DNA of 64,000 nucleotides from Streptomyces caniscabiei (GCF_014930365.1 NZ_JABXWI010000012.1:171044-235043); one strand, 5' to 3'. Numbered from the stretch's first letter, positions 1 to 8,977 are shown. Made by a program: numbers and translations. Notes: generated from the letters alone by a model not told the origin.

Positions 1-422
1 AAGATCTCCCGTACGCCGCCGACGCGTTCGGCGGCGGCGCGGGCGGTCTCCAGGAGCGGTGAGACCGTGACGATCCAGCTCGCCCCGGAGTCCTGGAGCT
101 GTTTGGCCAGCTCGCCCGGGGTGGCCAGCGGGTGCACGGTGGTGACGGTGGCGCCCGCGCGGGTGGCGGCGTAGAACGCCGTCGGGTAGGCGATCGTGTT
201 GGGGCTGTGCAGGGCGAGGACGTCGCCCTTGCGGACGCCCGCGTCGGCGAACGCGGCCGCGAGCCGCCGGTGGAAGCGGTCCACCTGTTCGTAGGTGAGG
301 GTCGTGCCGTCGACGCCGTCGATCAGCGCGGGCAGGTCGCCGAACTCGGCGGCCCGGCCCAGGACGGCGTCGTGAATGGGGAGTTCGAGGGGTGGGACGT
401 CTGCGTACTCACTGCGGAACAT
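1..422 (-). CDS. Acyl-CoA ligase (4-coumarate-CoA ligase family), partial
   Basis: This is the N-terminal 140 residues of an AMP-forming acyl-CoA synthetase; the rest lies beyond the left window edge. The visible part has the usual ANL-superfamily N-terminal lobe, with the stretches RKGDVLALHSPNT and FYAATRAGATVTTVHP typical of 4-coumarate/fatty acyl-CoA ligases. The AMP-binding P-loop is not in the window. The start is the ATG at 420-422. It is the last visible gene of a minus-strand operon with acyl-CoA dehydrogenase and carboxylase genes, where it would activate the free acid to its CoA thioester (the role AtuH has in Pseudomonas). The 118-bp gap from the dehydrogenase shows no obvious terminator. 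The family is clear; the substrate is unknown. Confidence 0.85.
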   Translation of the reverse strand, partial: MFRSEYADVPPLELPIHDAVLGRAAEFGDLPALIDGVDGTTLTYEQVDRFHRRLAAAFADAGVRKGDVLALHSPNTIAYPTAFYAATRAGATVTTVHPLATPGELAKQLQDSGASWIVTVSPLLETARAAAERVGGVREI

Positions 423-540
423 GGTTCCTCCTCGTGCGCTCCGACGCCTGCGGCGGCGCTCCGCTCCGGTTCTGCGGCCGTGCTTCGGCGCCGACGGCCG
501 CGTTCCGGCGTACGACCGTGCCTCGGCGACGCGTGGCGGC

Positions 541-1719
541 TCAGTACGACTTCGGCAGGCCCAGGGTCTGGTGGGAGACGTAGTTGAGAATCATCTCCCG
601 GCTCACCGGCGCGATACGAGACACACGCGCGGCCGTTATCAGCGAGGCGAGGCCGAACTCGTGGGTGAGGCCGTTGCCGCCGAGGGTGTGCACGGCCTGG
701 TCGACGGCCCGCACGCAGGCCTCGCCCGCCGCGTACTTGGCCATGTTGGCGGCCTCGCCCGCCGCCGTGTCGTCGCCGGCGTCGTAGAGGTGGGCCGCCT
801 TCTGCATCATCAGGCGGGCCAGTTCGAGTTCGATGTGGGACTGGGCGAGGGGGTGCGCGATCGCCTGGTGGGCGCCGATGGGCTGCCCCCAGACCGTGCG
901 GTCGCGGGCGTACTCGACGGCCTTGCCGAGGGCGTACCTGGCCATCCCTATGGCGAACGCGGCCGTCATGATCCGCTCGGGGTTGAGGCCGGCGAACAGC
1001 TGGAGGAGACCGGCGTTCTCGTCGCCGACCAGGGCGTCGGCGGGGAGCCGGATGTCGTCGAAGGTCAGCTCGAACTGCTTCTCGGCGGCGCGGAGTTCCA
1101 TGTCGATCGGGCGGTACTCGAAGCCGGGGGTGTCCCTGGGGACGATGAAGAGGCAGGGCTTGAGGGTGCCGGGGCGGCCCTCCTTGGGGGACACGGTCTC
1201 GGTGCGGCCGACGATCAGGACGGCGTCCGCCCGGTCGACGCCGGAGATGAAGACCTTGCGGCCGGTGAGCAGCCAGTCGCCTCCGGCGGATCGGCGGGCT
1301 GTGGTGGTGATGCGGTGGCTGTTGGAGCCGGCGTCTGGTTCGGTGATGCCGAAGGCCATGAGGCGTGAGCCGTCGGCGAGTCCGGGGAGCCAGGATTGTT
1401 TCTGGGCGTCCGTGCCGAAGCGGGCGATCACCGTGCCGCAGATCGCCGGGGAGACGATCAGCATGAGGAGGGGGCAGCCCGCCGTGCCGAGTTCTTCCAG
1501 GACGATGGAGAGTTCGGTGATGCCGCCGCCTCCGCCTCCGTAGGCCTGGGGGAGGTTGACGCCCAGATAGCCGAGCTTGGCTGCCTCGGACCAGAGTTCG
1601 TCGGGGTGGCGGTTCTCTTTGTTGATCGTGGCTATGTAGTCGCGGCCGTAGCGGTTTCCCAGGGCGGAGACTGCGGCTCGTAGGGCTTTGTGTTCTTCGG
1701 ATTCGAGGGCCGGGGACAT
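541..1719 (-). CDS. Acyl-CoA dehydrogenase
   Basis: This is a 392-residue flavoprotein of normal family length that would make the alpha,beta double bond in an acyl-CoA. The N-terminal helical domain is followed by the FAD-contacting motif AFGITEPDAGSNSHR (near residue 135) and a C-terminal helical domain with TLGGNGLTHEFG, where the catalytic Glu usually lies. A good AGGAG Shine-Dalgarno sequence precedes the ATG at 1717-1719. In this operon it resembles AtuD (citronellyl-CoA dehydrogenase) or isovaleryl-CoA-type enzymes that prepare a substrate for the adjacent carboxylase. The exact chain specificity cannot be read from sequence. Confidence 0.93.
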   Translation of the reverse strand: MSPALESEEHKALRAAVSALGNRYGRDYIATINKENRHPDELWSEAAKLGYLGVNLPQAYGGGGGGITELSIVLEELGTAGCPLLMLIVSPAICGTVIARFGTDAQKQSWLPGLADGSRLMAFGITEPDAGSNSHRITTTARRSAGGDWLLTGRKVFISGVDRADAVLIVGRTETVSPKEGRPGTLKPCLFIVPRDTPGFEYRPIDMELRAAEKQFELTFDDIRLPADALVGDENAGLLQLFAGLNPERIMTAAFAIGMARYALGKAVEYARDRTVWGQPIGAHQAIAHPLAQSHIELELARLMMQKAAHLYDAGDDTAAGEAANMAKYAAGEACVRAVDQAVHTLGGNGLTHEFGLASLITAARVSRIAPVSREMILNYVSHQTLGLPKSY

Positions 1720-1760
1720 CGAGGGCTCCTAAGGGGGAGGGTCCAGTCGTTGGGAGGAGG

Positions 1761-1803
1761 GTGCGGGTCTGTGGGGGCTTGTCGCGCAGTTCCCCGCGCC
1801 CCT
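1761..1803. repeat. Half copy of dispersed palindromic repeat (copy 1)
   Basis: This is one arm of the dispersed repeat described in the findings, containing the core GCGCAGTTCCCCGCGCCCCT. It abuts the stop codon of the carboxylase alpha gene. No partner arm is present, so it is a fragment or one-armed form. Confidence 0.7.
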
Positions 1804-3653
1804 TAGGTGGGCTGCCCTTGAACCACGGCCAGAAGGGCGCCCATTTCAACCTGTTGGCCCACTGCCGCGTGCAGGGCCGTCAGGGTGCCTGTCGTCGGGG
1901 CTGTGATCTTGTGTTCCATCTTCATCGCCTCCAGCCAGAGGAGGGGTTGGCCCGCCTGTACGGGCGTGCCCTCTTTCACGTTCTCCGCCACGCGGACGAC
2001 CGTGCCCGGCATGGGGGCCAGGAGGGAGCCGGGGGCCTGTTGGGTGGTGGGGTCGGGGAAGCGGGGGACGGCGGTGAGGGTGGTGGTGTCGACGTGGATC
2101 CGGTCGCCGTGGCGGGTGACGTCGAACTTCCGCTGGACGCCGTCCACGTCGAGGACGACACGGCGGGCGTCGGCGTGGACGACCCGGACGCCGTCCGCCT
2201 CCAGGCCGTTCCTGGTGTGCCGGTAGCGGACCTCGTGCTCCTCCCCCGCCGCGGTGTACCGCCTGACCTGTGGCTGAGAGGGCACGTTGCGGAAGCCGCC
2301 GAAGCGGGGGTCGCCCTCGGTGGCCTCGGCCAGGGCGGCGGCCAGCGGGGCGTACGGGTCGGGGGCGGGGGTGGTGAGGGCAGTCAGGTGGCGGTCGTAG
2401 AAGCCCGTGTCCATGCGGGCGGACGTGAACTCCTCGTGGCGCAGGGAGTTCACCAGCAGGGCCCGGTTCGTGGTCGGGCCGTGGAGGGTCGCCCGTTCCA
2501 GGGCGCCCGCCAGTCTGCGGATCGCCTCCGCGCGGGTGGGGGCGTGGGCGATCAGCTTGGCGAGCAGGGGGTCGTAGTGGACGCCGATGGTGTCGCCGTC
2601 CGTATGACCGGTGTCCAGGCGGACGCCCTCGGGGACGGCCAGCCGGTGCAGGGTGCCCGTCTGCGGGGTCCAGTCGTGGGCCGGGTCCTCGGCGTACAGG
2701 CGGGCCTCGACCGCGTGGCCCCGCGCGCCGGGCGGGTCGGCGGGCAGGGCGTGGCCCTCGGCGACGCGGATCTGTTCGGCGACCAGGTCGAGGCCGAAGA
2801 CGGCCTCGGTCACCGGGTGTTCGACCTGGAGGCGGGTGTTCATCTCCAGGAAGTGGGCCCGGCCGCCGGAGACGAGGAACTCGACGGTGCCGGCGCCGAC
2901 GTAGTCGACGGCGCGGGCGGCGCGGACGGCCAGGGTGTGCAGCTCCGCCGTGAGGTCGTCGGGGAGGGCGGGGGCCGGGGCCTCCTCGATCACCTTCTGG
3001 TGGCGGCGCTGGAGGGAGCAGTCGCGGGTGCCGAGCGGCCAGACGGTGCCGTGGGTGTCGGCGAGGATCTGGACCTCGACGTGGCGGCCGTTCTCCAGGT
3101 ACGGCTCGACGAAGACCTCGCCGTCGCCGAAGGCGCTCGCGGCCTCGGCGCGGGCGCTCTCCAGGGCGTCGTCCAGGTCGTCGAGGCGGCGTACGACGCG
3201 CATGCCGCGTCCGCCGCCGCCCGCCGCCGCCTTCACCAGGACCGGGAGGTCGTCCTCGGTGACCTCGCCGAGGGGCGGCAGGCCCATGAGTTCCTTGGCG
3301 CGGGTCTTGGAGGCCATGGCCTCGATCGCCTCGGGGGGCGGGCCGATCCAGACGAGGCCCGCGTCCCGGACGGCCCGGGCGAAGTCCGGGTTCTCGGAGA
3401 GGAAGCCGTAGCCGGGGTGGACCGCGTCGGCGCCGGCGGCCAGGGCGGCCTTCACGATCAGATCGCCGCGCAGATAGGTGTCCGCGGGGGCCGCGCCCGG
3501 CAGCCGTACGGCCGTGTCGGCGACGCGCGTGTGGAGGGCGCCCGCGTCGGCGTCGGAGTGCACGGCGACGGTATGGATGCCCAGGTCGGCGCAGGTGCGG
3601 AAGATCCGGCAGGCTATCTCGCCCCGGTTGGCGACGAGCACAGAGGTGATCAC
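1803..3653 (-). CDS. Acyl-CoA carboxylase alpha subunit (biotin carboxylase-BCCP)
   Basis: This 616-residue protein would carry out ATP-dependent carboxylation of biotin and hold the biotin itself. It starts with the biotin-carboxylase N-lobe (SVLVANRGEIACRIFRT), followed by the ATP-grasp glycine loop KAAAGGGGRGMR (near 150), the catalytic EMNTRLQVEHPVTE region, and a C-terminal biotinyl domain with EAMKMEH, the modified Lys being about residue 578. The start is a GTG 8 nt after the beta-subunit stop, so the pair is translationally coupled. The segment between KTRAKELM and VTEDDLPVLVKA looks a few residues shorter than usual. MCC/GCC-type and propionyl-CoA-type alpha subunits are hard to tell apart; the context favours a branched acyl-CoA. 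Confidence 0.92.
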   Translation of the reverse strand: MITSVLVANRGEIACRIFRTCADLGIHTVAVHSDADAGALHTRVADTAVRLPGAAPADTYLRGDLIVKAALAAGADAVHPGYGFLSENPDFARAVRDAGLVWIGPPPEAIEAMASKTRAKELMGLPPLGEVTEDDLPVLVKAAAGGGGRGMRVVRRLDDLDDALESARAEAASAFGDGEVFVEPYLENGRHVEVQILADTHGTVWPLGTRDCSLQRRHQKVIEEAPAPALPDDLTAELHTLAVRAARAVDYVGAGTVEFLVSGGRAHFLEMNTRLQVEHPVTEAVFGLDLVAEQIRVAEGHALPADPPGARGHAVEARLYAEDPAHDWTPQTGTLHRLAVPEGVRLDTGHTDGDTIGVHYDPLLAKLIAHAPTRAEAIRRLAGALERATLHGPTTNRALLVNSLRHEEFTSARMDTGFYDRHLTALTTPAPDPYAPLAAALAEATEGDPRFGGFRNVPSQPQVRRYTAAGEEHEVRYRHTRNGLEADGVRVVHADARRVVLDVDGVQRKFDVTRHGDRIHVDTTTLTAVPRFPDPTTQQAPGSLLAPMPGTVVRVAENVKEGTPVQAGQPLLWLEAMKMEHKITAPTTGTLTALHAAVGQQVEMGALLAVVQGQPT

Positions 3654-3661
3654 TGGTTCCC

Positions 3662-5260
3662 TCACATCCGGAAGACGCCGAAGCCACCGCGCGCGCCCTC
3701 GTAGGGCGCCGTGTGGATCGCGGACAGGCACAGGCCGAGGACGGTGCGGGTGTCGCGGGGGTCGATGACCCCGTCGTCGTACAGCCGTCCGGACAGGAAC
3801 ATCGGGAGCGACTCGGACTCGATCTGCTGCTCCACCATCGCGCGCAGGGCGGCGTCGCCCTCTTCGTCGTACGGCAGTCCGCGCGCCGCCGCCGACTGGC
3901 GGGCCACGATCGACAGGACGCCCGCCAGTTGTTGCGGGCCCATCACGGCCGACTTGGCGCTGGGCCAGGCGAAGAGGAAGCGGGGGTCGTAGGCGCGGCC
4001 GCACATGCCGTAGTGACCGGCGCCGTACGAGGCGCCGAGGAGGACGGACAGGTGCGGGACCCGGCTGTTGCTCACGGCGTTGATCATCATCGCGCCGTGC
4101 TTGATGATGCCGCCCTGCTCGTACTCCTTGCCGACCATGTACCCGGTGGTGTTGTGCAGGAAGAGCAGCGGGATGTCGCGCTGGTTGGCGAGCTGGATGA
4201 ACTGGGCGGCCTTCTGGGACTCCTCGCTGAACAGGACCCCTCGGGCATTGGCGAGGATGCCGACCGGGTAGCCGTGGAGGGCGGCCCAGCCGGTGGTGAG
4301 GCTGGTGCCGTAGAGGGGCTTGAACTCGTCGAAGTCGGAGGCGTCGACGATCCGGGCGATGACCTCGCGGGGGTCGAAGGGCGCCTTCAGATCGCCGGGG
4401 ACGATGCCGAGGAGTTCCTCCGGGTCGTACTTCGGTGGCGCGGCGGGGGCCGGATCGGCGTACGCCTTGCGGTGGTTGAGGCGGGCGACGACGCGGCGGG
4501 CCTGGCGCAGGGCGTCCGGTTCGTCGACGGCGAAGTGGTCCGCGAGGCCCGACACGCGCGCGTGCATCTCGGCGCCGCCGAGGGACTCGTCGTCGCTCTC
4601 CTCGCCGGTGGCCATCTTGACCAGGGGAGGGCCGCCGAGGAACACCTTCGCGCGTTCCTTGACCATGATCACGTGGTCGGACATGCCGGGGACGTAGGCC
4701 CCGCCGGCGGTGGAGTTGCCGAAGACGACGGCGATGGTGGGGATGCCGGCGGCGGAGAGCCGGGTGAGGTCGCGGAAGATCGCGCCGCCGGGGATGAAGA
4801 TCTCCTTCTGGGAGGGGAGATCGGCTCCGCCGGACTCCACCAGGCTGATGCAGGGCAGCCGGTTGGCGAGGGCGATGTCGTTCGCGCGGAGGGCCTTCTT
4901 CAGGCTCCACGGGTTGCTCGCGCCGCCGCGTACGGTCGGGTCGTTGGCGGTGATCAGGCACTCGACGCCCTCGACGACCCCGATGCCGGTGACGAGTGAG
5001 GCGCCGACGGTGTACTCGCTGCCCCAGGCGGCGAGCGGCGACAGTTCCAGGAAGGGTGTGTCGGGGTCCAGCAGCAGTTCGATGCGCTCGCGGGCGAGGA
5101 GCTTGCCGCGTCCCCGGTGCCGGGCGACGTATTTCTCGCCGCCTCCCGCGAGGGCCTTCGCGTGCTCGGCGTCGAGTTCGGTGAGCCGCGCGAGCATGGC
5201 CGCGCGGTTCGCGGTGTGGTCGGGGGCGTGCGGGTCGAGGGCGGAGGCGAGGACGGTCAC
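3662..5260 (-). CDS. Acyl-CoA carboxylase beta subunit (carboxyltransferase)
   Basis: This 532-residue crotonase-fold carboxyltransferase moves CO2 from biotin to an acyl-CoA. Both halves are present: the N-terminal acyl-CoA-binding half has SLVESGGADLPSQ and the oxyanion-loop stretch FGNSTAGGAYVPGMSDH, and the C-terminal biotin-binding half has the second oxyanion stretch GASYGAGHYGMCGRAYDPRF. The overall look is of 3-methylcrotonyl-CoA or geranyl-CoA carboxylase beta rather than acetyl/propionyl-CoA types. The GTG start at 5258-5260 has a strong GGAGG ribosome-binding site just upstream. It lies 58 bp after the AtuA-like gene and directly before the alpha subunit. Confidence 0.92.
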   Translation of the reverse strand: MTVLASALDPHAPDHTANRAAMLARLTELDAEHAKALAGGGEKYVARHRGRGKLLARERIELLLDPDTPFLELSPLAAWGSEYTVGASLVTGIGVVEGVECLITANDPTVRGGASNPWSLKKALRANDIALANRLPCISLVESGGADLPSQKEIFIPGGAIFRDLTRLSAAGIPTIAVVFGNSTAGGAYVPGMSDHVIMVKERAKVFLGGPPLVKMATGEESDDESLGGAEMHARVSGLADHFAVDEPDALRQARRVVARLNHRKAYADPAPAAPPKYDPEELLGIVPGDLKAPFDPREVIARIVDASDFDEFKPLYGTSLTTGWAALHGYPVGILANARGVLFSEESQKAAQFIQLANQRDIPLLFLHNTTGYMVGKEYEQGGIIKHGAMMINAVSNSRVPHLSVLLGASYGAGHYGMCGRAYDPRFLFAWPSAKSAVMGPQQLAGVLSIVARQSAAARGLPYDEEGDAALRAMVEQQIESESLPMFLSGRLYDDGVIDPRDTRTVLGLCLSAIHTAPYEGARGGFGVFRM

Positions 5261-5318
5261 CGGGGCACCTCCGAAGGCTCCGGGCGGCGGGCTGTCACGG
5301 GCTCCGGGTGGCGGGCTG

Positions 5319-7019
5319 TCAAAGGAGGACCTCCGGTACGTCCAGGTGGCGGGAGCGGAGCCATTCGCCGAGGGCCTTGGCCTGGGGGTCGAAGCGGGCC
5401 TGCGAGGCGACGCCCTGGCCGAGGATGCCGGCGATCTCGAAGTTGAGGGCGCGCAGGTTGGGCAGGGTGTGCCGGGTGACCGGCAGGTCGGCCGTCTCCG
5501 GCAGGAGCGCGCGGAGCCGCTCGATGGTGAGGGTGTGGGCCAGCCACCGCCACGCGTCGTCCGTACGGGCCCAGAGGCCGATGTTGGCGTTGCCGCCCTT
5601 GTCGCCGCTGCGGGCTCCGGCGACGAGGCCGAGGGGCGCGCGGCGGGTGGGGAGCCCGGGTGGCAGGGGCTCGGGGAGGGCGGGCTCGTCGACCGGCCGC
5701 AGGGGGAGCGTGTCGTCGCCCTGCGGCACGGGCAGCCGGCGGCCGTCGTGGAGGACGGCCACCTGCCGCACGGTGTCCCGGGCGACATGGGCCGCCTCGA
5801 ACACCCCGTAGGGGGCGCCCTTTCCGGGTGGGGCCAGGACGTGGAAGCCGGGGTAGCTCGCGAGGGCCAGCTCGACGGCGGCTCCGCTGAGGGCCCGGCC
5901 GACGGCGGTCTGGTCCGGGTCGCGGACGACGAGACGGAGGAGGGCGCTGGCGGTCTCCTCGGTACGGGCGTCGGGGTGGTCGGTGCGCGCCAGCTCCCAG
6001 TCCACCTGCGCCGGACGGGACTTTGCGGCGGCGAGCGCGGTCTCCAGCTGGTCGCGGACGAGGGCGGCCTTGCGTTCGATGTCCAGGCCGGTCAGGACGA
6101 AGGTGACCTCGTTGCGGAAGCCGCCGAGCCGGTTGAGGCCGACCTTGAGGGTCGGGGGCGGGGCCTCGCCGCGTACGCCGTGGACCCGGACACGGTCGGG
6201 GCCGTCCTGGGTGAGTGTGATCGTGTCGAGGCGGGCGGTGACGTCGGGGCCCGCGTACCGGGCGCCGCCCGTCTCGTAGAGGAGCTGCGCGGTGACCGTG
6301 CCGACGTCGACGAGGCCGCCGGTGCCGGGGTGTTTGGTGATCACGGCCGTGCCGTCGGCGTGGAGTTCGGCGAGGGGGAAGCCGGGGTGACGCAGGGCGG
6401 CCTGGGCGGACTCGTGGAAGAAGGCGTAGTTGCCGCCGGTGGCCTGCGCCCCGCACTCCAGCACGTGCCCGGCGACGACGGCGCCCGCGAGGCGGTCGTA
6501 CTCCCCCGGCCCCCAGCCGAAGTGCGCGGCGGCGGGCCCCGTCACCAGGGCCGCGTCCGTCACCCGGCCGGTGACCACGATGCCGGCGCCCTCCCGCAGA
6601 CAGGCCGCGATGCCGAAGCCGCCGAGGTAGGCGTGGGCGGCGAGGCTGCCGGGGCGGTCGACGGTCAGGTCGTCGCCCTCGACGTGCGCGACCCGGACGG
6701 GGATACCGAGCCGGCCCGCCAACTCCCGTACGGCGTCGGCGAGTCCGGCGGGGTTGAGGCCGCCGGCGTTGGCGACGATCCGCACCCCGCGCTCGTGCGC
6801 GAGCCCCAGGCACTCCTCCAGCTGGCGCAGGAAGGTGCGGGCGTACCCGCCGGCCGGGTCCTTCAGGCGGTCCCGGCCGAGGATGAGCATGGTCAGCTCG
6901 GCCAGATAGTCGCCGGTGAGGACGTCGAGTTCGCCGCCGGTGAGCATCTCGCGCATGGCGTCGAAGCGGTCGCCGTAGAACCCGGAGGCGTTGCCTATGC
7001 GCAGCGGGGCCGCCGTCAC
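5319..7019 (-). CDS. AtuA-like protein (DUF1446)
   Basis: This is a 566-residue protein of the AtuA/DUF1446 family, whose biochemical role is unresolved. The first ~350 residues form the AtuA domain (RIGNASGFYGDRFDAM at the start, then GDYLAELTMLI, ANAGGLNPAGLADAV and VTGRVTDAAL). The last ~100 form a small alpha/beta domain with the GARSGDKGGNANIGLWAR motif. The GTG start overlaps the preceding gene by 4 nt (GTGA), showing translational coupling. In Pseudomonas atuA heads the acyclic terpene utilisation cluster with a geranyl-CoA carboxylase, and the same neighbours occur here. A 23-bp imperfect tandem duplication lies just past its stop (5275-5320). Confidence 0.9.
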   Translation of the reverse strand: MTAAPLRIGNASGFYGDRFDAMREMLTGGELDVLTGDYLAELTMLILGRDRLKDPAGGYARTFLRQLEECLGLAHERGVRIVANAGGLNPAGLADAVRELAGRLGIPVRVAHVEGDDLTVDRPGSLAAHAYLGGFGIAACLREGAGIVVTGRVTDAALVTGPAAAHFGWGPGEYDRLAGAVVAGHVLECGAQATGGNYAFFHESAQAALRHPGFPLAELHADGTAVITKHPGTGGLVDVGTVTAQLLYETGGARYAGPDVTARLDTITLTQDGPDRVRVHGVRGEAPPPTLKVGLNRLGGFRNEVTFVLTGLDIERKAALVRDQLETALAAAKSRPAQVDWELARTDHPDARTEETASALLRLVVRDPDQTAVGRALSGAAVELALASYPGFHVLAPPGKGAPYGVFEAAHVARDTVRQVAVLHDGRRLPVPQGDDTLPLRPVDEPALPEPLPPGLPTRRAPLGLVAGARSGDKGGNANIGLWARTDDAWRWLAHTLTIERLRALLPETADLPVTRHTLPNLRALNFEIAGILGQGVASQARFDPQAKALGEWLRSRHLDVPEVLL

Positions 7020-7813
7020 GGGGTGGTTCCCTTCGCGGCGCGCCCGGCGCCCGGCGGGCCCGCGAAGGCCTGGGCGATGTCCAGCCAGCGGTCGGCATCG
7101 GAGCCTTCGGCGCGCAGGGCGAGGTCGGCGCGGTGGGCGCGCTGGGTGACCAGGAGACAGAGGTCGAGGGCGGGTCCGGTGACGCGGTCGGTCGCGTCCT
7201 CCGGGCCGTACGTCCACAACTCCCCCGCCGGGCTGGTGAGTTCGACGCGGAACTCCTCGAAGGGCGGGGTCAGGCCGTGCACCCCGAAGGCGAAGTCGCG
7301 GGTGCGGATGCCGAGTCGGGTGATGTGCCGGAGGCGGTCGCCGGGGGCGATCCGGGGGACGCCCAGCGCGTCGGCGATGTCCAGGCCGTGGGCCCAGGTC
7401 TCCATGAGGCGGGCGGTCGCCATGGAGGCGGTGGACATGGGCGGGCCGTACCAGGGGAAGCGCGCGCCCTCGGGTGCCGCGCGCAGGGACGCGTCCAGGG
7501 CCTCGCGACCGGCCCGCCAGTCCGCGAGCAGCTCGGCGGGCGGCTTCGCGGCCCCTTCCTCGGCGCCCCTGTCCACGAAGTCCCCGGGCGCGGTCAGCGC
7601 GCTCTCGACCTCGCGGGCGAAGGCGGCCTGGTCGGTCACCGCCAGTACGGAGGAGTGGTCCGTCCAGGCGAGGTGCGCGATCTGGTGGGCGACGGTCCAG
7701 CCGGGCGCGGGCGTCCCGAGCGCCCACTCCTTCGGGCTCAACTCGGCCACGAGGAGGTCGAGTTCCTCGCTCTCGGCACGCAGGTCGTCGATCACGGGCG
7801 TTGGGTCGGCCAT
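7016..7813 (-). CDS. TIGR03084-type metal-binding protein (DinB/MDMPI fold)
   Basis: This 265-residue protein belongs to the actinobacterial TIGR03084 group, whose N-terminal half has the DinB/mycothiol-dependent maleylpyruvate isomerase fold. The putative metal ligands sit in WTVAHQIAHLAWTDHS, with a further His around TWAHGLD. It is the promoter-proximal gene of the operon and overlaps the AtuA-like gene by 4 nt. The ATG start at 7811-7813 follows a plausible promoter (TTGCTT, 17 bp, CATGCT on the minus strand) covered by a palindrome. The family often sits beside acyl-CoA metabolism genes; its reaction is not known. Confidence 0.85.
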   Translation of the reverse strand: MADPTPVIDDLRAESEELDLLVAELSPKEWALGTPAPGWTVAHQIAHLAWTDHSSVLAVTDQAAFAREVESALTAPGDFVDRGAEEGAAKPPAELLADWRAGREALDASLRAAPEGARFPWYGPPMSTASMATARLMETWAHGLDIADALGVPRIAPGDRLRHITRLGIRTRDFAFGVHGLTPPFEEFRVELTSPAGELWTYGPEDATDRVTGPALDLCLLVTQRAHRADLALRAEGSDADRWLDIAQAFAGPPGAGRAAKGTTP

Positions 7814-7840
7814 GGGGGGAGCATGGCAGCGGAGCCAGAA

Positions 7841-7858
7841 ACAAGCAAGCGTGCTTGT
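7841..7858. promoter_or_regulatory. Palindromic operator candidate for the atu-like operon
   Basis: ACAAGCA-AGCG-TGCTTGT is a perfect 7-4-7 inverted repeat. It begins 28 bp upstream of the first operon gene and overlaps its likely -35 hexamer, where a repressor would block transcription. The architecture suits a TetR-family regulator of acyl-CoA catabolism, but no such regulator gene is adjacent in this window. Confidence 0.6.
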
Positions 7859-8023
7859 ATTTTCAGGGAGCAGTCGGGGCCCCTGAGCCGTCAAAGTAAG
7901 CTGCAAAACACGCTATGAGCCTGACTTAGTCCATTGCTTTGCACTATCAAGTCCTTCATACTGAACGACATCCCTTCGTCGCCCCCGCCGACCTCCCTCT
8001 CCCCGCTCTTCTGGACGGTCCCC

Positions 8024-8977
8024 GTGACACTCCCCCGCACCGAACAGTCCGCGCCCGCCGCGACGGCCGTACCCCCGGCCGCACCCGCCCCCGGCGGATC
8101 CCGTCGCGCACGCGGCCTGGGTTCCCTCGGGCCCGTGGGGCTGGTGCTGGCCGGTGGGATATCGGTGCAGTTCGGCGGGGCGCTGGCGGTGACGCTGATG
8201 CCGCGCGCCGGGGCGCTCGGGGTGGTGACGCTCCGGCTCGCGGTCGCCGCGCTGGTGATGCTGGTGATCTGCCGGCCCCGGCTGCGCGGACACTCACGCA
8301 CCGACTGGGGGACGGTGATCGCCTTCGGCGTCACCATGGCCGCCATGAACGGCCTCTTCTACCAGGCCCTCGCCCGCATCCCCCTCGGCCTCGCCGTCAC
8401 CCTGGAGGTGCTCGGCCCGCTGACGCTCTCCGTCCTCGCGTCCCGGCGGGCGCTGAACGGGGTGTGGGCCGGGCTGGCCCTCTGCGGTGTCTTCCTGCTC
8501 GGGAAGGGCGGAGGGGTCGGCGGCCTCGACCCGCTGGGCATCGCCTTCGCCCTCGCCGCCGGGTTGGCGTGGGCCCTGTACATCGTCTTCAGCGCGCGTA
8601 CGGGGCGGCGGTTCCCGCAGGCCGACGGGCTGGCGCTGGCCATGGCCGTCGCGGCGGTGCTGTTCCTGCCGCTGGGGATCGTCGAATCGGGGGGCCGGCT
8701 CGTCGAGCCGACGACGCTCGCCCTGGGCGCCGCCGTGGCCGTGCTCTCCTCCGTCCTCCCGTACACCCTCGAACTCGTCGCGCTGCGCCGCCTGCCCGCC
8801 TCCACCTTCGCGATCCTCATGAGCCTGGAACCCGCGATCGCCGCCACGGCCGGCTTCCTCATCCTCGACCAGGCCCTCACCACCGTCGAGGCACTGGCGA
8901 TCGCCCTGGTCATCGGGGCGAGCATGGGGGCGGTGCGGACGCAGGTGGGGCGGGGGAAGCCGGATCTGCCGGGATGA
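8024..8977 (+). CDS. EamA/DMT-family exporter (RhtA-like)
   Basis: This is a 317-residue inner-membrane transporter with about ten predicted membrane segments arranged as two EamA repeats, matching the RhtA/YdcZ-like amino-acid or metabolite exporters. The second repeat contains PYTLELVALRRLPASTFAILMSLEPAIAA, characteristic of the RhtA group. I place the start at the GTG at 8024 (VTLPRTEQ); an in-frame ATG at 7934 would add 30 mostly polar residues that look non-homologous. It is divergent from the catabolic operon. Its 3' end overlaps a convergent truncated gene by 68 bp. The substrate is unknown. Confidence 0.88.
   Translation: MTLPRTEQSAPAATAVPPAAPAPGGSRRARGLGSLGPVGLVLAGGISVQFGGALAVTLMPRAGALGVVTLRLAVAALVMLVICRPRLRGHSRTDWGTVIAFGVTMAAMNGLFYQALARIPLGLAVTLEVLGPLTLSVLASRRALNGVWAGLALCGVFLLGKGGGVGGLDPLGIAFALAAGLAWALYIVFSARTGRRFPQADGLALAMAVAAVLFLPLGIVESGGRLVEPTTLALGAAVAVLSSVLPYTLELVALRRLPASTFAILMSLEPAIAATAGFLILDQALTTVEALAIALVIGASMGAVRTQVGRGKPDLPG

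Noticed and set aside
1761..3704. 647-codon plus-strand frame opposite the carboxylase alpha gene
   Set aside because: It is antisense to a clear biotin carboxylase/BCCP and its translation is low-complexity Gly/Val/Arg/Glu typical of GC-rich shadow frames.
5275..5320. Regulatory repeat between the AtuA-like and carboxylase genes
   Set aside because: Two imperfect ~23-bp copies just past the stop look like a small tandem duplication; nothing ties them to regulation.
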